A stretch of 64,000 bases of DNA from Mesorhizobium sp. M1D.F.Ca.ET.043.01.1.1. Its GTDB lineage: Bacteria > Pseudomonadota > Alphaproteobacteria > Rhizobiales > Rhizobiaceae. This document shows positions 17,072 through 26,105 of the stretch, piece by piece. A program made the position numbers and the translations under genes. The DNA lies in the NCBI RefSeq assembly GCF_003952385.1, contig NZ_CP034444.1, positions 4,464,001 through 4,528,000 on the forward strand. Direction: 5' to 3'. Positions within the stretch are counted from its first letter, which is position 1. Each line of letters begins with the position of its first letter. Below the pieces are notes generated by a model. That model was not told the origin of the DNA. It worked only from the letters and a program-made list of their open reading frames with translations, and did not search any database.

Positions 17072-18585
17072 CCGTACTCCTGTCACTGCAAAATATCTCC
17101 AAGCGCTTCCCCGGCGTGCTCGCTGTCGATGAGATAGACATGGAGCTGCGTCAGCACGAGGTTCTCGGCCTGATCGGCCAGAACGGATCGGGCAAGTCGA
17201 CATTGATGAAGATCATAGGCGGCCTCCATCAACCAAGCGCCGGGGAAATGCGTCTGCGGGGTTCGCCCGTGCGCTTCGGCTCTCCCCTGGAGGCCGCGCG
17301 AGCGGGCATTGGTCTTGTCCATCAGGAGCAGTCGCTCATCGGCAATCTCACCGTTGCCGAGAACCTTTTCATCGACAAGCCGACCGACTTCAGCCGCTTC
17401 GGATTCTATCGGCGCGGCCGGATGAACGATGCGGCCCGCATCCAACTGGACAAGGTCGAACTCGATGTCGCGCCGGATACGCCCGTCGACCAGCTGACCT
17501 TCGCGCAGCGCCAGATGGCCGAACTGGCCAAAGTGCTGTCGCTTGAGGAACTGGTGGAGGGCCATCTCGTCGTCCTGTTCGACGAGCCGACATCGGTCCT
17601 GACGCCGACCGAGATCCAGGCGCTGTTCAGGCAGGTGCGGCGACTGAAGATGCGCTCATCGGTCGTCTTCATCTCGCATCGCATGGACGAGGTGCTGGCG
17701 ATCTCCGACCGGGTCTATGTGCTTTCCGACGGACGCAATGTCGCCGAAAGAGTGAAGGGCGAGACCGACCCCGACGAGTTGTACGAGCTGATGGTCGGAC
17801 GCCAGCGCGCGGGCTCGGTGCTGCCGCGGAGCAACCCGCCGGGCAAGGACGCGCCGAAGCGACTGGCAGTGCGCGACCTGACGGTACCGGGCAAAGTCGA
17901 GGATGTGACCTTCGATGTCGCGTCCGGGGAGATCGTCGGCTTGATCGGCGTCCAGGGATCCGGCGCCGAGGCGGTCTGCCGCGCGATTTTCGGCGTCGAG
18001 GACAGCCATAGCGGCCACATCGAATATGAGGGTCGGCCGGTGCGTGTCAGCTGTCCAAGCGGCGCCGTCGGTCTCGGCATAGGCTATGTCCCGGCCGAGC
18101 GTAAGGCGGAAGCGATGATGAAAGGGATGAGTGTCTGCCAGAACATGACCGTAACCTTCGGGTCCGACTATGGCTATGGCGGGCTCTTGCTGTCGAAGCG
18201 GCGCGAACGGCGCGAGGCGGCGAACTGGGTTGAGCGGCTCAAGATCAAAACGCCGTCGCTCGACCACCGCATCGACCAGCTTTCCGGCGGAAATCAGCAG
18301 AAGGCCGTGCTCAGCAAATGGCTTCTGGGCCGCTCGCTGCGGCTGCTGGTGCTCGATCATCCAACCCGCGGTCTCGATCCCGGAGCGCGCGCCGATCTTT
18401 TCAACGCGATCCGTCAATTGGCCGAAGACGGCCTGTCGATCGTCTTCGTCGGCGACACGCTGGATGAGATGGTGACCCTCTCGGACACGATCCTGGTGTT
18501 GCGGGACGGGAGGCTCAGCCAGCGCTTCGATGACGTGCAAACCAAACGGCCGTCGGAAGAAGACATCGTGAGGGCGATGGTATGA
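17068..18585 (+). CDS. Sugar ABC transporter ATP-binding protein with two nucleotide-binding domains (RbsA/MglA type)
   Basis: 505 residues from ATG 17068. The first domain has Walker A GQNGSGKST at residues 37-45, signature region LTFAQRQMAELAKVLS (diverged from the usual LSVGQ) and Walker B VVLFDEPTS. The second has a degenerate P-loop GVQGSGAEAV, an intact LSGGNQQK signature and Walker B LLVLDHPTRG, where His replaces the usual catalytic Glu. A poor P-loop in the second domain is normal for RbsA-like proteins; the DH is less usual. It energises import through the two permeases flanking it. Confidence 0.88.
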   Translation: MTVLLSLQNISKRFPGVLAVDEIDMELRQHEVLGLIGQNGSGKSTLMKIIGGLHQPSAGEMRLRGSPVRFGSPLEAARAGIGLVHQEQSLIGNLTVAENLFIDKPTDFSRFGFYRRGRMNDAARIQLDKVELDVAPDTPVDQLTFAQRQMAELAKVLSLEELVEGHLVVLFDEPTSVLTPTEIQALFRQVRRLKMRSSVVFISHRMDEVLAISDRVYVLSDGRNVAERVKGETDPDELYELMVGRQRAGSVLPRSNPPGKDAPKRLAVRDLTVPGKVEDVTFDVASGEIVGLIGVQGSGAEAVCRAIFGVEDSHSGHIEYEGRPVRVSCPSGAVGLGIGYVPAERKAEAMMKGMSVCQNMTVTFGSDYGYGGLLLSKRRERREAANWVERLKIKTPSLDHRIDQLSGGNQQKAVLSKWLLGRSLRLLVLDHPTRGLDPGARADLFNAIRQLAEDGLSIVFVGDTLDEMVTLSDTILVLRDGRLSQRFDDVQTKRPSEEDIVRAMV

Positions 18586-18637
18586 GCACGCGCCGCGACC
18601 CTCTCGATCGAGACTGCACCTCCCATCGGAGCCGTTC

Positions 18638-19612
18638 ATGACCCCCACACTCGCCCGAATGTTCCCATCCATCCGATCCGCCGGCGACCTGCTGCGCGCT
18701 TGCGGGCCGGCCATTGTCCTCGTGCTGGTGTTTGCGGCTGTGATCTGGATCGCGCCGGGTATTCTCAAATGGCGCGCGATCAATGCGCTGCTCTTCGATG
18801 CAGCGCCGCTGCTGATCCTGGTTATCGGCAGCACCCTTCCGGTGCTGCTCGGCTGCATCGACCTGTCGGCAGCTGCCATGGCGTCGTTTTCAGCGGTGGT
18901 CGTGGCGCTGCTTGTCCCCGAATTCGGTTCGGCCGCCGTGCCGATGGTGCTTGTTGGAGCGGCAGGGATCGGGGCCGCCCAGGGGTGGCTGATCGGGCGG
19001 CTTCAGATTCCTTCCTTCGTGATGACCCTTGGGACGCTTGGCCTGTTTTCGGGCCTGGCCCTTTATCTCAGCAACGCCTCGACCGTCGGCCTCAGTCCTG
19101 GAGTTGCGCCGCTCGACTTTCTCGGCGGCAGGACGCATGGCGTGCCCAACGCGTTCCTCGCGGTGGTCGCGGTGTGGGCATTCCTGTCCCTTTTGCTGCG
19201 CTTCACGCGTGTCGGCCGGGATATCTACGCCTTCGGGGCGAGCGAGCTGGCTGCCTATATGTCCGGCGTCCGGCGCGATCTGATCCGAAGCTGCGCGTTC
19301 GCGATCTCGTCGGTCTGCGCCGCTCTCGGAGGGATGATGCTTCTGTCGCAGACCCTCTACAGCGCGCCGACGATGGCGAGCAACCTGCTCTTGCCTGCGC
19401 TGGTCGGCGTGGTGGCGGGCGGAACCGCGATCTCGGGCGGGGTAGGCGGCCTGTCGGCAAGCCTGATAGGCGGGCTCACGGCGGTCATGGTCCGTGTCGG
19501 CGCCACGATTGCGGGCCTGCCGGGGGCGGCGCAGGACGTCGCCTTCGGCATCATCATTCTGGTTGCGGTCGCCGTTACGACAGACAGGACCAAGATCGGC
19601 ATCGTCAAGTGA
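18638..19612 (+). CDS. RbsC-type ABC transporter permease (second)
   Basis: 324 residues, predominantly hydrophobic, with the family pattern VIGSTLPVLLGCIDLSAAAMASF near residue 65, GAAQGWLIGRLQIPSFVMTLG, GASELAAYMSGVRRDLIRS and GGTAISGGVGGLSASLIGGL. It pairs with the permease at 16025 to give a heterodimeric channel, as in several rhizobial sugar importers. It begins 52 bases after the ATPase stop and ends 40 bases before the VOC gene, so the transport and enzyme genes probably share a transcript. Confidence 0.87.
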   Translation: MTPTLARMFPSIRSAGDLLRACGPAIVLVLVFAAVIWIAPGILKWRAINALLFDAAPLLILVIGSTLPVLLGCIDLSAAAMASFSAVVVALLVPEFGSAAVPMVLVGAAGIGAAQGWLIGRLQIPSFVMTLGTLGLFSGLALYLSNASTVGLSPGVAPLDFLGGRTHGVPNAFLAVVAVWAFLSLLLRFTRVGRDIYAFGASELAAYMSGVRRDLIRSCAFAISSVCAALGGMMLLSQTLYSAPTMASNLLLPALVGVVAGGTAISGGVGGLSASLIGGLTAVMVRVGATIAGLPGAAQDVAFGIIILVAVAVTTDRTKIGIVK

Positions 19613-19652
19613 TCCGGGCGGCGGCCGGAAAATCATATCTCGGGAGGATTTG

Positions 19653-20555
19653 ATGAGACCGATGGTTCAGCGGCTGGGTTATGTCGCCCTCAACGTGGCG
19701 GATATAGATACCGCGATAGAAGACGCTTGCACGATAGCAGGCGCCCGCGTCGTCGAGCGGGAGCGAGGTCGAGCGTTGCTGACCTCGAACCAGCGTCATG
19801 CCGAACTCGTCCTGCATGCCGGCGATGGCGACAGCGTTCGAGCAATCGGGCTGCAGGCCCACGATGCCGAGGCGGTCGCCGCGGTCCGCATCCGTGCCGA
19901 ACAGGCTGGCCTCAGAGTTCTGTCCGAGCGTCCCTCGCTTGCGTGCATCGAGCGCTCCGTCACTTTCGCGACCGGCGAGGGCCATGTGTTCGAGGTCCAC
20001 ACGCCGATGCCGCTCACGCAGCCGGTCCGTCACACAGGCCCGGGCATCCGCCCGCGCTGCCTCGATCACGTTAACCTGTCGAGCAGGGATTCGGAGGCGA
20101 TCAGCCGGGAGCTCGAGGCCGTGCTGGGGCTTCGACAGTCCGAGAGGACCACCGGCCATGAAATCGTCTGGATGCGTGCGGCCGACAACCGCCACCACAC
20201 AGTCGCGACCGTCAAAGGACCGAGCGGGTTGCACCACTTCAGCTGGGAGTTCGCCAGCTTCGACGATTTCAAGCGGCTGGGGGATACGCTTGACGCACAG
20301 GGGCGCTTCCTCGTCTGGGGACCTGGCCGCCATGGCGCCGGCGACAATCTGTTCGCCTACTACATCGACCGGTCCGGGTTCATGGTGGAATGCATCGCCG
20401 AGATGGAGGTGATCGAGGACGAGAACCATCAGGCAAGGATTGCCGACCCCGGCGAAAACCTATCAAATCCCAAGGTCGTGAACCGCTGGGGCGCGCTGCC
20501 GCCCCGCCTTTGGACGGAGCATTTCATGCCGTTCGCCGCGCCAATCGCTGCCTGA
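19653..20555 (+). CDS. VOC-family protein, extradiol dioxygenase-like
   Basis: 300 residues from ATG 19653; CGGGAGGATTTG precedes it. Two vicinal-oxygen-chelate modules: residues 1-120 (diverged) and 135-260. The second carries a full 2-His-1-carboxylate set: His139 (LDHVNLSS), His195 (LHHFSWEF) and Glu246 (MVECIAE), as in type I extradiol dioxygenases. Those enzymes cleave catechols using Fe(II). Without an obvious aromatic pathway beside it, an isomerase or other VOC reaction is possible. It is co-directional with the sugar importer upstream and the NTF2-like gene 16 bases downstream. Confidence 0.8.
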   Translation: MRPMVQRLGYVALNVADIDTAIEDACTIAGARVVERERGRALLTSNQRHAELVLHAGDGDSVRAIGLQAHDAEAVAAVRIRAEQAGLRVLSERPSLACIERSVTFATGEGHVFEVHTPMPLTQPVRHTGPGIRPRCLDHVNLSSRDSEAISRELEAVLGLRQSERTTGHEIVWMRAADNRHHTVATVKGPSGLHHFSWEFASFDDFKRLGDTLDAQGRFLVWGPGRHGAGDNLFAYYIDRSGFMVECIAEMEVIEDENHQARIADPGENLSNPKVVNRWGALPPRLWTEHFMPFAAPIAA

Positions 20556-20571
20556 AATCGCGAGGAAAACC

Positions 20572-20970
20572 ATGAGCTTGCCAAAAGCCGACCTTGCCGA
20601 TGAGGTTCGCCGCCTCATCGAGGCACTTGAGCAGAAACGCTATTCGGCAATGCTGGCGTCCGACGTCGCGACGCTTGAAGATCTTCTCGATGACGACCTG
20701 GTCTACACGCACTCTTTCGGAGAGCGTGACGACAAGGCGGGCTATCTGAAGAAGGTCGCGAACCGGTTCTTCATCTATCACGAGATCCACTACAGCAGTG
20801 AACGCATCGTCGTCCGTGACAGCTGTGCCATCGTCGCGGGAATCATGCGCGCGAAGGCGACTGTGGGGAACGCGGCCCGCGAGATCGACAATTCCTGCAT
20901 GGCGGTGTGGGGAAAAAGCAAGGGCCAGTGGCGTCTGATTGCATATCAGCCGACGCCCTTGCGGAAGTAG
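20572..20970 (+). CDS. NTF2/SnoaL-like small protein
   Basis: 132 residues; CGAGGAAAACC provides a ribosome-binding site. The pattern LASDVATLEDLLDDDLVYTHSFG, then GYLKKVANRF and a C-terminal GQWRLIAYQPTPL is typical of nuclear-transport-factor-2-like cone-fold proteins (DUF4440/SnoaL-like). Such proteins may be small isomerases, dehydratases or binding proteins; catalytic residues cannot be assigned with confidence. The gene sits between two VOC genes and is the last of the operon that starts at 14934; a new promoter probably lies in the 97-base gap downstream. Confidence 0.75.
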   Translation: MSLPKADLADEVRRLIEALEQKRYSAMLASDVATLEDLLDDDLVYTHSFGERDDKAGYLKKVANRFFIYHEIHYSSERIVVRDSCAIVAGIMRAKATVGNAAREIDNSCMAVWGKSKGQWRLIAYQPTPLRK

Positions 20971-20990
20971 TTAGATCGCATCATTGACTT

Positions 20991-21006
20991 AAAAATATAT
21001 TTTTCG
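20991..21006. promoter_or_regulatory. Shared AT-rich palindrome, copy 3
   Basis: AAAAATATATTTTTCG; the first 14 bases are a perfect palindrome. It ends 61 bases before the ATG of the VOC gene at 21068. TATC follows at 21013-21016. This is the third copy of the element seen at 9021 and 14850, in an otherwise GC-rich locus, and marks a likely internal promoter for the VOC-HisD-SDR operon. Confidence 0.55.
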
Positions 21007-21067
21007 TAACGGTATCTCGTGTTCGGCGGAAGTGAGGACGTTGGGCACGGCAGGTGGAGGATGAGCA

Positions 21068-22024
21068 ATGACGGCAATTCGCAAGCGGCAGCCTGAGGCA
21101 GGAGGCGAGGGCATCCTCGGCATCCACTCCGTCAACCACTTCGTGCTGGCCGTGCCTGACCTCAAGGAGGCCGAGCGCTTCCATCAGGCTTTCGGCCTTG
21201 ACGTGGTCGGCCACCGTGCCGGCTATGCGGTGCGTACCGAGGGTGTCGACCACAATTGGGGCTTCTTCGTCCAGGGTTCGCGCAAGCAGCTGCAGCATCT
21301 GTCCTTCGGCGTCTTCGACGACGATTTCCAGCGTTTCAAACTGCATCTGGAGTCCAAAGGGATGGAGCTTCTATCTCCGCCCAAGGGCTTTGAATCCAAT
21401 GGACTGTGGTTCCGCGATCATGACGGCAACCTGATAGAGTTGGTCGTGAGCGCCAAGACATCGCCGGACTTCAAGGCGCAGTCGGGGCATGCCTCAACGC
21501 CCGCCGGCATTGTCGCCGCGCCGCTGCGCAGCAAGGCGGCGAAGGTTCGCCCGACCCGGCTTGCCCACATCCTGATCTTCACCCGTGATGTCCAGAAGGC
21601 GATCGATTTCTACACCGGCGTCCTGGGCATGGGACTATCCGACCGGTCGGGAGACAACATCGCATTCCTGCATGGCCGCCACGGCAGCGACCATCACATG
21701 CTTGCCTTCGTCAAATCATCGGCGCCCGGCCTGCATCATACAAGCTGGGACGTGCCGCTGATCGACAATGTCGGGCAAGGTGCGATGCAGATGGCCGACA
21801 AGGGTTTTTCGAGAGGCTGGGGACTGGGGCGGCATGTGCTGGGTTCGAACTTCTTCCATTACATCCGCGACCCCTGGGGCAGCTACGCCGAATACTCGTG
21901 CGACATCGACTACATCCCGGCCGAAATGGATTGGGAATCCAAGGACCATGACCCGGAGGATTCATTTTACATCTGGGGGCCGACTCCGCCTGACGACTTC
22001 GCCCGCAACTATGAGGCTGAGTAG
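21068..22024 (+). CDS. VOC-family protein, catechol 2,3-dioxygenase-like
   Basis: 318 residues, two VOC modules. The first (residues ~20-130) includes [20 protein letters not shown] and [16 protein letters not shown]. The second carries metal ligands His167 (LAHILIFT), His224 ([10 protein letters not shown]) and Glu275 ([10 protein letters not shown]). This resembles the type I extradiol ring-cleavage dioxygenases active with Fe(II) and oxygen. The ligand geometry resembles that of the VOC protein at 19653, but the sequences are far apart. It starts the third operon of the locus and is followed by HisD-like and SDR genes. Function in ring cleavage is inferred only from the family. Confidence 0.8.
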   Translation: MTAIRKRQPEAGGEGILGIHSVNHFVLAVPDLKEAERFHQAFGLDVVGHRAGYAVRTEGVDHNWGFFVQGSRKQLQHLSFGVFDDDFQRFKLHLESKGMELLSPPKGFESNGLWFRDHDGNLIELVVSAKTSPDFKAQSGHASTPAGIVAAPLRSKAAKVRPTRLAHILIFTRDVQKAIDFYTGVLGMGLSDRSGDNIAFLHGRHGSDHHMLAFVKSSAPGLHHTSWDVPLIDNVGQGAMQMADKGFSRGWGLGRHVLGSNFFHYIRDPWGSYAEYSCDIDYIPAEMDWESKDHDPEDSFYIWGPTPPDDFARNYEAE

Positions 22025-22107
22025 GCGGAACGCGCCTTTCGACACCATTGCAGCCCGCCGGGTGGATAAGGCTCCGGCGGCAAAGAACGCAGAGCGAAGG
22101 AAATTGC

Positions 22108-23415
22108 ATGATCAGAATACTGAAGTCGGGTCGGTCCGCGGAAGCCAAGGCAACCGATGCCAGCGCCGTCCGCGGCGCGGTCGAGAGTGTTCTCATCGAC
22201 GTCGAGGCCCGTGGCGACTCTGCGTTGCGGGAACTGTCGCAGAAGTTTGACCGGTGGTCGCCACCGTCTTTTCGCCTTTCGCAGGACGAGATCGATGCAT
22301 GCGTCGAGGCGCTGTCTTCCCGCCAGCTGGACGATATCCGCTTCGCGCAGGCACAGATCCGCCGCTTTGCGGAAGTCCAGAAGGCCGCGCTCAAGGATGT
22401 CGAGGTCGAGACACTGCCCGGCGTGGTGCTCGGCCACCGCAACATTCCCATGAATTCGGTCGGCTGCTACGTGCCGGGAGGCAAATATCCGCTTGTGGCA
22501 TCCGCCCATATGGGGATCGTCACCGCCAAGGTGGCCGGCGTGAACCGGGTTATCGCCATGACGCCGCCGTTCCAGGGAAGACCGGCCGCGGCCGTCATCG
22601 CAGCCATGGCTCTGGCGGGCGCCGACGAGATTTATGTGCTGGGCGGCATCCAGGCGGTGGCCGCGATGGCGATCGGCACCGAGACGATAGCGCCGGTCGA
22701 CTTTCTGGTCGGCCCGGGGAATGCCTATGTCGCCGAGGCCAAGCGGCAGCTCTTCGGCCGCGTCGGCATAGACCTGCTCGCCGGGCCGACGGAAACGCTT
22801 GTGATCGCGGACGACACGGCCGATGCCGAACTCTGCGCCACGGATCTGCTTGGGCAGGCCGAGCATGGTCCGAACTCGCCGGCCATCTTGCTGACCACGT
22901 CGGAGCAACTCGCGACGCAAACGATGGCCGAGGTCGAGCGGCTTCTCGGCATCTTGCCGACCGCAGCCATCGCAAAGCAGGCGTGGGCCGATTTCGGCCA
23001 GGTGATCGTTTGCGACACCGACGACGAAATGGTGAGCGAGGCGGACCGCATCGCTTCCGAGCATGTGCAGGTCATGACGCGCGATCCCGATTACTTTCTG
23101 CAGCGTATGACCAACTATGGAGCGCTTTTTCTCGGACCGAGGACGAACGTCGCCTATGGCGACAAGGTGATCGGCACGAACCACACCCTGCCGACTTTGG
23201 GAACGGCGCGTTTTACGGGCGGGCTTTGGGTCGGCAAATTCCTGAAAACCTGCACCTACCAAAAGGTTCTCACCGACGAAGCCTCGGTGATAATCGGGGA
23301 ATATTGCTCGCGACTTTGCGTCCTGGAGGGATTCCTCAGTCATGCCGAGCAGGCCAATGTGAGATTGCGGCGCTATGGCGCGCGCAACATTCCTTATGCT
23401 GAGGCCGCGGAATGA
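22108..23415 (+). CDS. Histidinol dehydrogenase-like NAD-dependent dehydrogenase (catabolic HisD paralog)
   Basis: 435 residues from ATG 22108; AGCGAAGGAAATTGC precedes it. The HisD fold is clear: [43 protein letters not shown], the Gln-His pair GQAEHGPN and the Glu-His pair [10 protein letters not shown] that in HisD bind zinc and act as base. No other histidine genes are nearby. HisD paralogs outside his operons include HpsN, the 2,3-dihydroxypropane-1-sulfonate 3-dehydrogenase, so it probably oxidises a polyol to an acid in two steps. No sulfonate-lyase gene is seen, so HpsN identity is not claimed. Overlaps the SDR gene by four bases (ATGA). Confidence 0.82.
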   Translation: MIRILKSGRSAEAKATDASAVRGAVESVLIDVEARGDSALRELSQKFDRWSPPSFRLSQDEIDACVEALSSRQLDDIRFAQAQIRRFAEVQKAALKDVEVETLPGVVLGHRNIPMNSVGCYVPGGKYPLVASAHMGIVTAKVAGVNRVIAMTPPFQGRPAAAVIAAMALAGADEIYVLGGIQAVAAMAIGTETIAPVDFLVGPGNAYVAEAKRQLFGRVGIDLLAGPTETLVIADDTADAELCATDLLGQAEHGPNSPAILLTTSEQLATQTMAEVERLLGILPTAAIAKQAWADFGQVIVCDTDDEMVSEADRIASEHVQVMTRDPDYFLQRMTNYGALFLGPRTNVAYGDKVIGTNHTLPTLGTARFTGGLWVGKFLKTCTYQKVLTDEASVIIGEYCSRLCVLEGFLSHAEQANVRLRRYGARNIPYAEAAE

Positions 23416-24191
23416 ACGCGTCGCCCGTCACGCTGCCGAAGGCGCCCTCGTTCCGGCTCGATGGGCGTCGCGCGTTGGTGACGGGCGCGGGTCGTGGAAT
23501 CGGACTGGCCTTGGCCACGGCGCTTTCGGAGGCCGGGGCTGACACGGTGCTTGCCGCGCGGACCAGGAGCGAGGTGGAGGAGGTCGCGACGGCGCTGAGG
23601 GATCGTGGCGGCAAAGCGGAGGCGCTCGTTCTGGACGTTACCGACATTGCCGGAGCCGGCGAATTGATTGCACAACAGCCAGCTTTCGACATCGCGGTGA
23701 TCAATGCGGGCACCAATAGGCCCAAGCTGATGGCCGAGGTATCCGAGGCGGACTATGACATCGTTCTGGATCTCAACGTCAAGGCTGCCTATTTCTCGGC
23801 ACAGGCCGTTGTTCGCAAAATGCTGGCGGAGCATATCCGGGGTTCGATTATTTTCACGACCTCACAGATGGGTCACGTGGCAATGGCAGCGCGAACGCTT
23901 TATTGCGCGTCCAAGCATGCGGTGGAGGGACTTGTGAAGGCCATGGCCATCGAGCTCGCGCCACGGGGCATCCGCGTCAATAGCATTGCCCCCACCTTCA
24001 TCGAAACCCCGATGACCGCTCCTTACTTTGAAAGCAAAGCATTTCGAGATGAGGTATTGTCCAAAATCAAGCTTGGCCGACTCGGTCGAGTCGAGGATCT
24101 CATGGGTGCCGTTGTGTTTCTGGGTTCAGATGCCGCCGCGTTGATGACGGGCACTTCCATTAAGATTGACGGAGGCTGGACAGCGGAATGA
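23412..24191 (+). CDS. SDR-family oxidoreductase
   Basis: 259 residues starting inside the HisD-like gene end (ATGA overlap), which implies translational coupling. Motifs: TGAGRGIG near residue 25, INAGTNRP, the Ser of TTSQMG and Tyr-x-x-x-Lys in LYCASKHA, then [14 protein letters not shown] at the end. Arg in AARTRSE after the second strand favours NADP. This composition is close to gluconate/2-dehydro-3-deoxy-sugar-acid 5-dehydrogenase-type SDRs. It would act next to the HisD-like enzyme. Substrate unknown. Confidence 0.84.
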   Translation: MNASPVTLPKAPSFRLDGRRALVTGAGRGIGLALATALSEAGADTVLAARTRSEVEEVATALRDRGGKAEALVLDVTDIAGAGELIAQQPAFDIAVINAGTNRPKLMAEVSEADYDIVLDLNVKAAYFSAQAVVRKMLAEHIRGSIIFTTSQMGHVAMAARTLYCASKHAVEGLVKAMAIELAPRGIRVNSIAPTFIETPMTAPYFESKAFRDEVLSKIKLGRLGRVEDLMGAVVFLGSDAAALMTGTSIKIDGGWTAE

Positions 24192-24287
24192 CTTTTGCAA
24201 CTTTGACATTCGCTTTAAGTCGACCAAGAAGCAGCACAATGCCTAACGCATCTGAATCACTTCGGCGCCCAGATAAGCGAAATTAAG

Positions 24288-24950
24288 ATGGATCCGATTG
24301 CCCGCACTATTGCCAACGACGTCTACGAGCAGCTTCGTCACGATATCATTTCGTGTCGCATGCTGCCGGGTTCCAAGATCAATATACAGGCTCTCGTGCA
24401 GAAGTATGACGTGAGCCTGGGCGCTGTCCGCGAAGCGCTATCGAAACTTTCGGCTGAGGGCCTTGTCGACGCAAGAGCGCAGCGCGGATACACGGTCTCA
24501 GACGTGTCCCCCGAAGATCTCGCTGAACTAACTGACGCCCGCGTCCGCATCGAGCAGGAGTGCCTCAAGCTCGCTATCGAGAAAGGCGGGTTAGAATGGG
24601 AGACTGATATCGTGGCCGCACTTCACCGTCTCAGCCACACGCCATACACGATACCCGGCGACACTGCTATCCTGGATCAGCGCTGGGTCAAGGCGCATCG
24701 CGAATTTCACCGCGCTTTGGTTTCGGGTTGTGACAACCGCTGGCTGCTTCGTATCCGCTCGCAACTGTACGATCAGAGCGAACGCTACCGTCAGCTCTCT
24801 GTGCCGCTAGCAAGATCAGAACGCGATGTAGCGCGAGAGCACAGGGATATCGCAGATGCTGTCATTGCCCGAGATGTCACGCGCGCCTGCGCGGCGATAG
24901 CATCGCACATGTGGACGACGACGCAGATCGTCACGACCGGGCTGAGCTGA
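24288..24950 (+). CDS. GntR-family regulator, FadR/FCD type
   Basis: 220 residues. A winged helix-turn-helix occupies residues ~8-72 (VYEQLRHDIISCRMLPGSK, VSLGAVREALSKLSAEGLV, RGYTVSDVS). An all-helical FCD ligand domain follows, with Asp and His residues that in the family bind a metal (DARVRIEQECLK, HREFHRALVSGC, EHRDIADAVIARD). Such regulators are usually repressors released by a pathway acid. It lies at the right end of the catabolic locus in the same direction. It is the best candidate to bind the AT-rich palindromes at 9021, 14850 and 20991; this is inference. Confidence 0.85.
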   Translation: MDPIARTIANDVYEQLRHDIISCRMLPGSKINIQALVQKYDVSLGAVREALSKLSAEGLVDARAQRGYTVSDVSPEDLAELTDARVRIEQECLKLAIEKGGLEWETDIVAALHRLSHTPYTIPGDTAILDQRWVKAHREFHRALVSGCDNRWLLRIRSQLYDQSERYRQLSVPLARSERDVAREHRDIADAVIARDVTRACAAIASHMWTTTQIVTTGLS

Positions 24951-25121
24951 GTACAACTCCAAGCTTACTATACGAAACTGCAGCGCTGAAACACGCCTTG
25001 GCCAAATGCTGAACGAGGCCGCTGTGTGTTGGGTTCACGGCAAAGGTCGGCTTTCTAGTAGTAGTTCAATCATTCGGAAGAGGACGATCTGCTTACGGCC
25101 CAAGAGGCACGAGATTCCGAC

Positions 25122-26105
25122 CTAAACGCCAACCACCAGCGCCCCGCCAGTCAGGCCCGCGCCGGCGGCCGCCAGCAGCAGCTTCTCGCCCGACCGAAAG
25201 GGGTTGGCACCGTGGGCGATCGACAGCGACAGAGGGATCGTTGCGGCCGACGAGTTGCCATAGTCTGCGATGGTCTTGACGATGCGCTCATCCTCGATGC
25301 CGAGCGACTTGCCGACCGCGTTGAAAATGCGGGCATTTGCCTGATGCGGCACGAAGCGGGCGATGTCCGGCGCCGAAAGGCCGGCGGCCGCCAGCGCCTC
25401 GCTTGCACAGCGGCTCATCATCTCCACAGCCTTGACGAAGACGTCGCGGCCATTGGCGATGGTCATGCGGGTTTCGGCGATGTCGATCTCTTCCGCGAAG
25501 GGACGGTTGCTGCCGCCGGCCGGGATATGGATCAGGTCGTAGGCAGAACCGTCCGAGGCGAGCGAGGAACCGAGGATGCCGTGACCGGGATCGATTGATG
25601 GGGCGAGCACCACTGCGCCGGCGGCATCGGCGAACAGCACGGCGCTCGCCCGCTCGGCCGGATTGATCCGGCGGCTCAATATGTTGGCTGCGATGACGAC
25701 GGCCGGTTTGTTGTTGAGGCGCACGAAGCCGTCGGCGAAGGTCATGGCGTAGATGAACCCCGCGCAGGCACCCGCGAGGTCGACTCCTCCGGCCTTTTCG
25801 AGGCCGAGCCTGTGCGCCACCAGCGGCGCGCTCGGCGGCAGGAGATGGTCCGGCGTTGAAGTTGCCAGGAGAAGCAGGCCGATATCTTTGCGATCGATGC
25901 CGGCGGTCTCAAGCGCCATGTCGCCCGCATTGGCCGCCAGCCAGGAAAGCGTATCGCCGGGCTCCGCGCAGAAGCGCGAGCGGATGCCGGTTCGCCCTTC
26001 GATCCAGCCCTCTTCCAGCCCGAGGCTTGCCTCGATCTCGGCATTGCCGACTTTTCGAGCCGGCACGTGATGGCCCAGGCCTATGATGCGCGCCGTGCGG
26101 TTCAT
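25122..26105 (-). CDS. bioZ: BioZ, 3-ketoacyl-ACP synthase III-like enzyme of biotin-precursor synthesis
   Basis: 327 residues from ATG 26105, overlapping bioA by four bases. The KAS III catalytic triad is present: Cys114 ([11 protein letters not shown]), His254 ([10 protein letters not shown]) and Asn284 (YGNSSAATI), matching FabH in spacing. Its place at the end of a bioBFDA operon identifies it as BioZ. In Agrobacterium and Brucella, BioZ condenses a glutaryl thioester with malonyl-ACP, and the product is elongated to pimeloyl-ACP. First noted in the Mesorhizobium loti symbiosis-island operon bioBFDAZ. It thus replaces BioC/BioH for making the pimeloyl moiety. Confidence 0.9.
   Translation of the reverse strand: MNRTARIIGLGHHVPARKVGNAEIEASLGLEEGWIEGRTGIRSRFCAEPGDTLSWLAANAGDMALETAGIDRKDIGLLLLATSTPDHLLPPSAPLVAHRLGLEKAGGVDLAGACAGFIYAMTFADGFVRLNNKPAVVIAANILSRRINPAERASAVLFADAAGAVVLAPSIDPGHGILGSSLASDGSAYDLIHIPAGGSNRPFAEEIDIAETRMTIANGRDVFVKAVEMMSRCASEALAAAGLSAPDIARFVPHQANARIFNAVGKSLGIEDERIVKTIADYGNSSAATIPLSLSIAHGANPFRSGEKLLLAAAGAGLTGGALVVGV

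Noticed and set aside
22108..23415. Histidine biosynthesis hisD
   Set aside because: No other his genes, and the gene lies in a catabolic operon with VOC and SDR genes; the HisD fold is shared with catabolic dehydrogenases.
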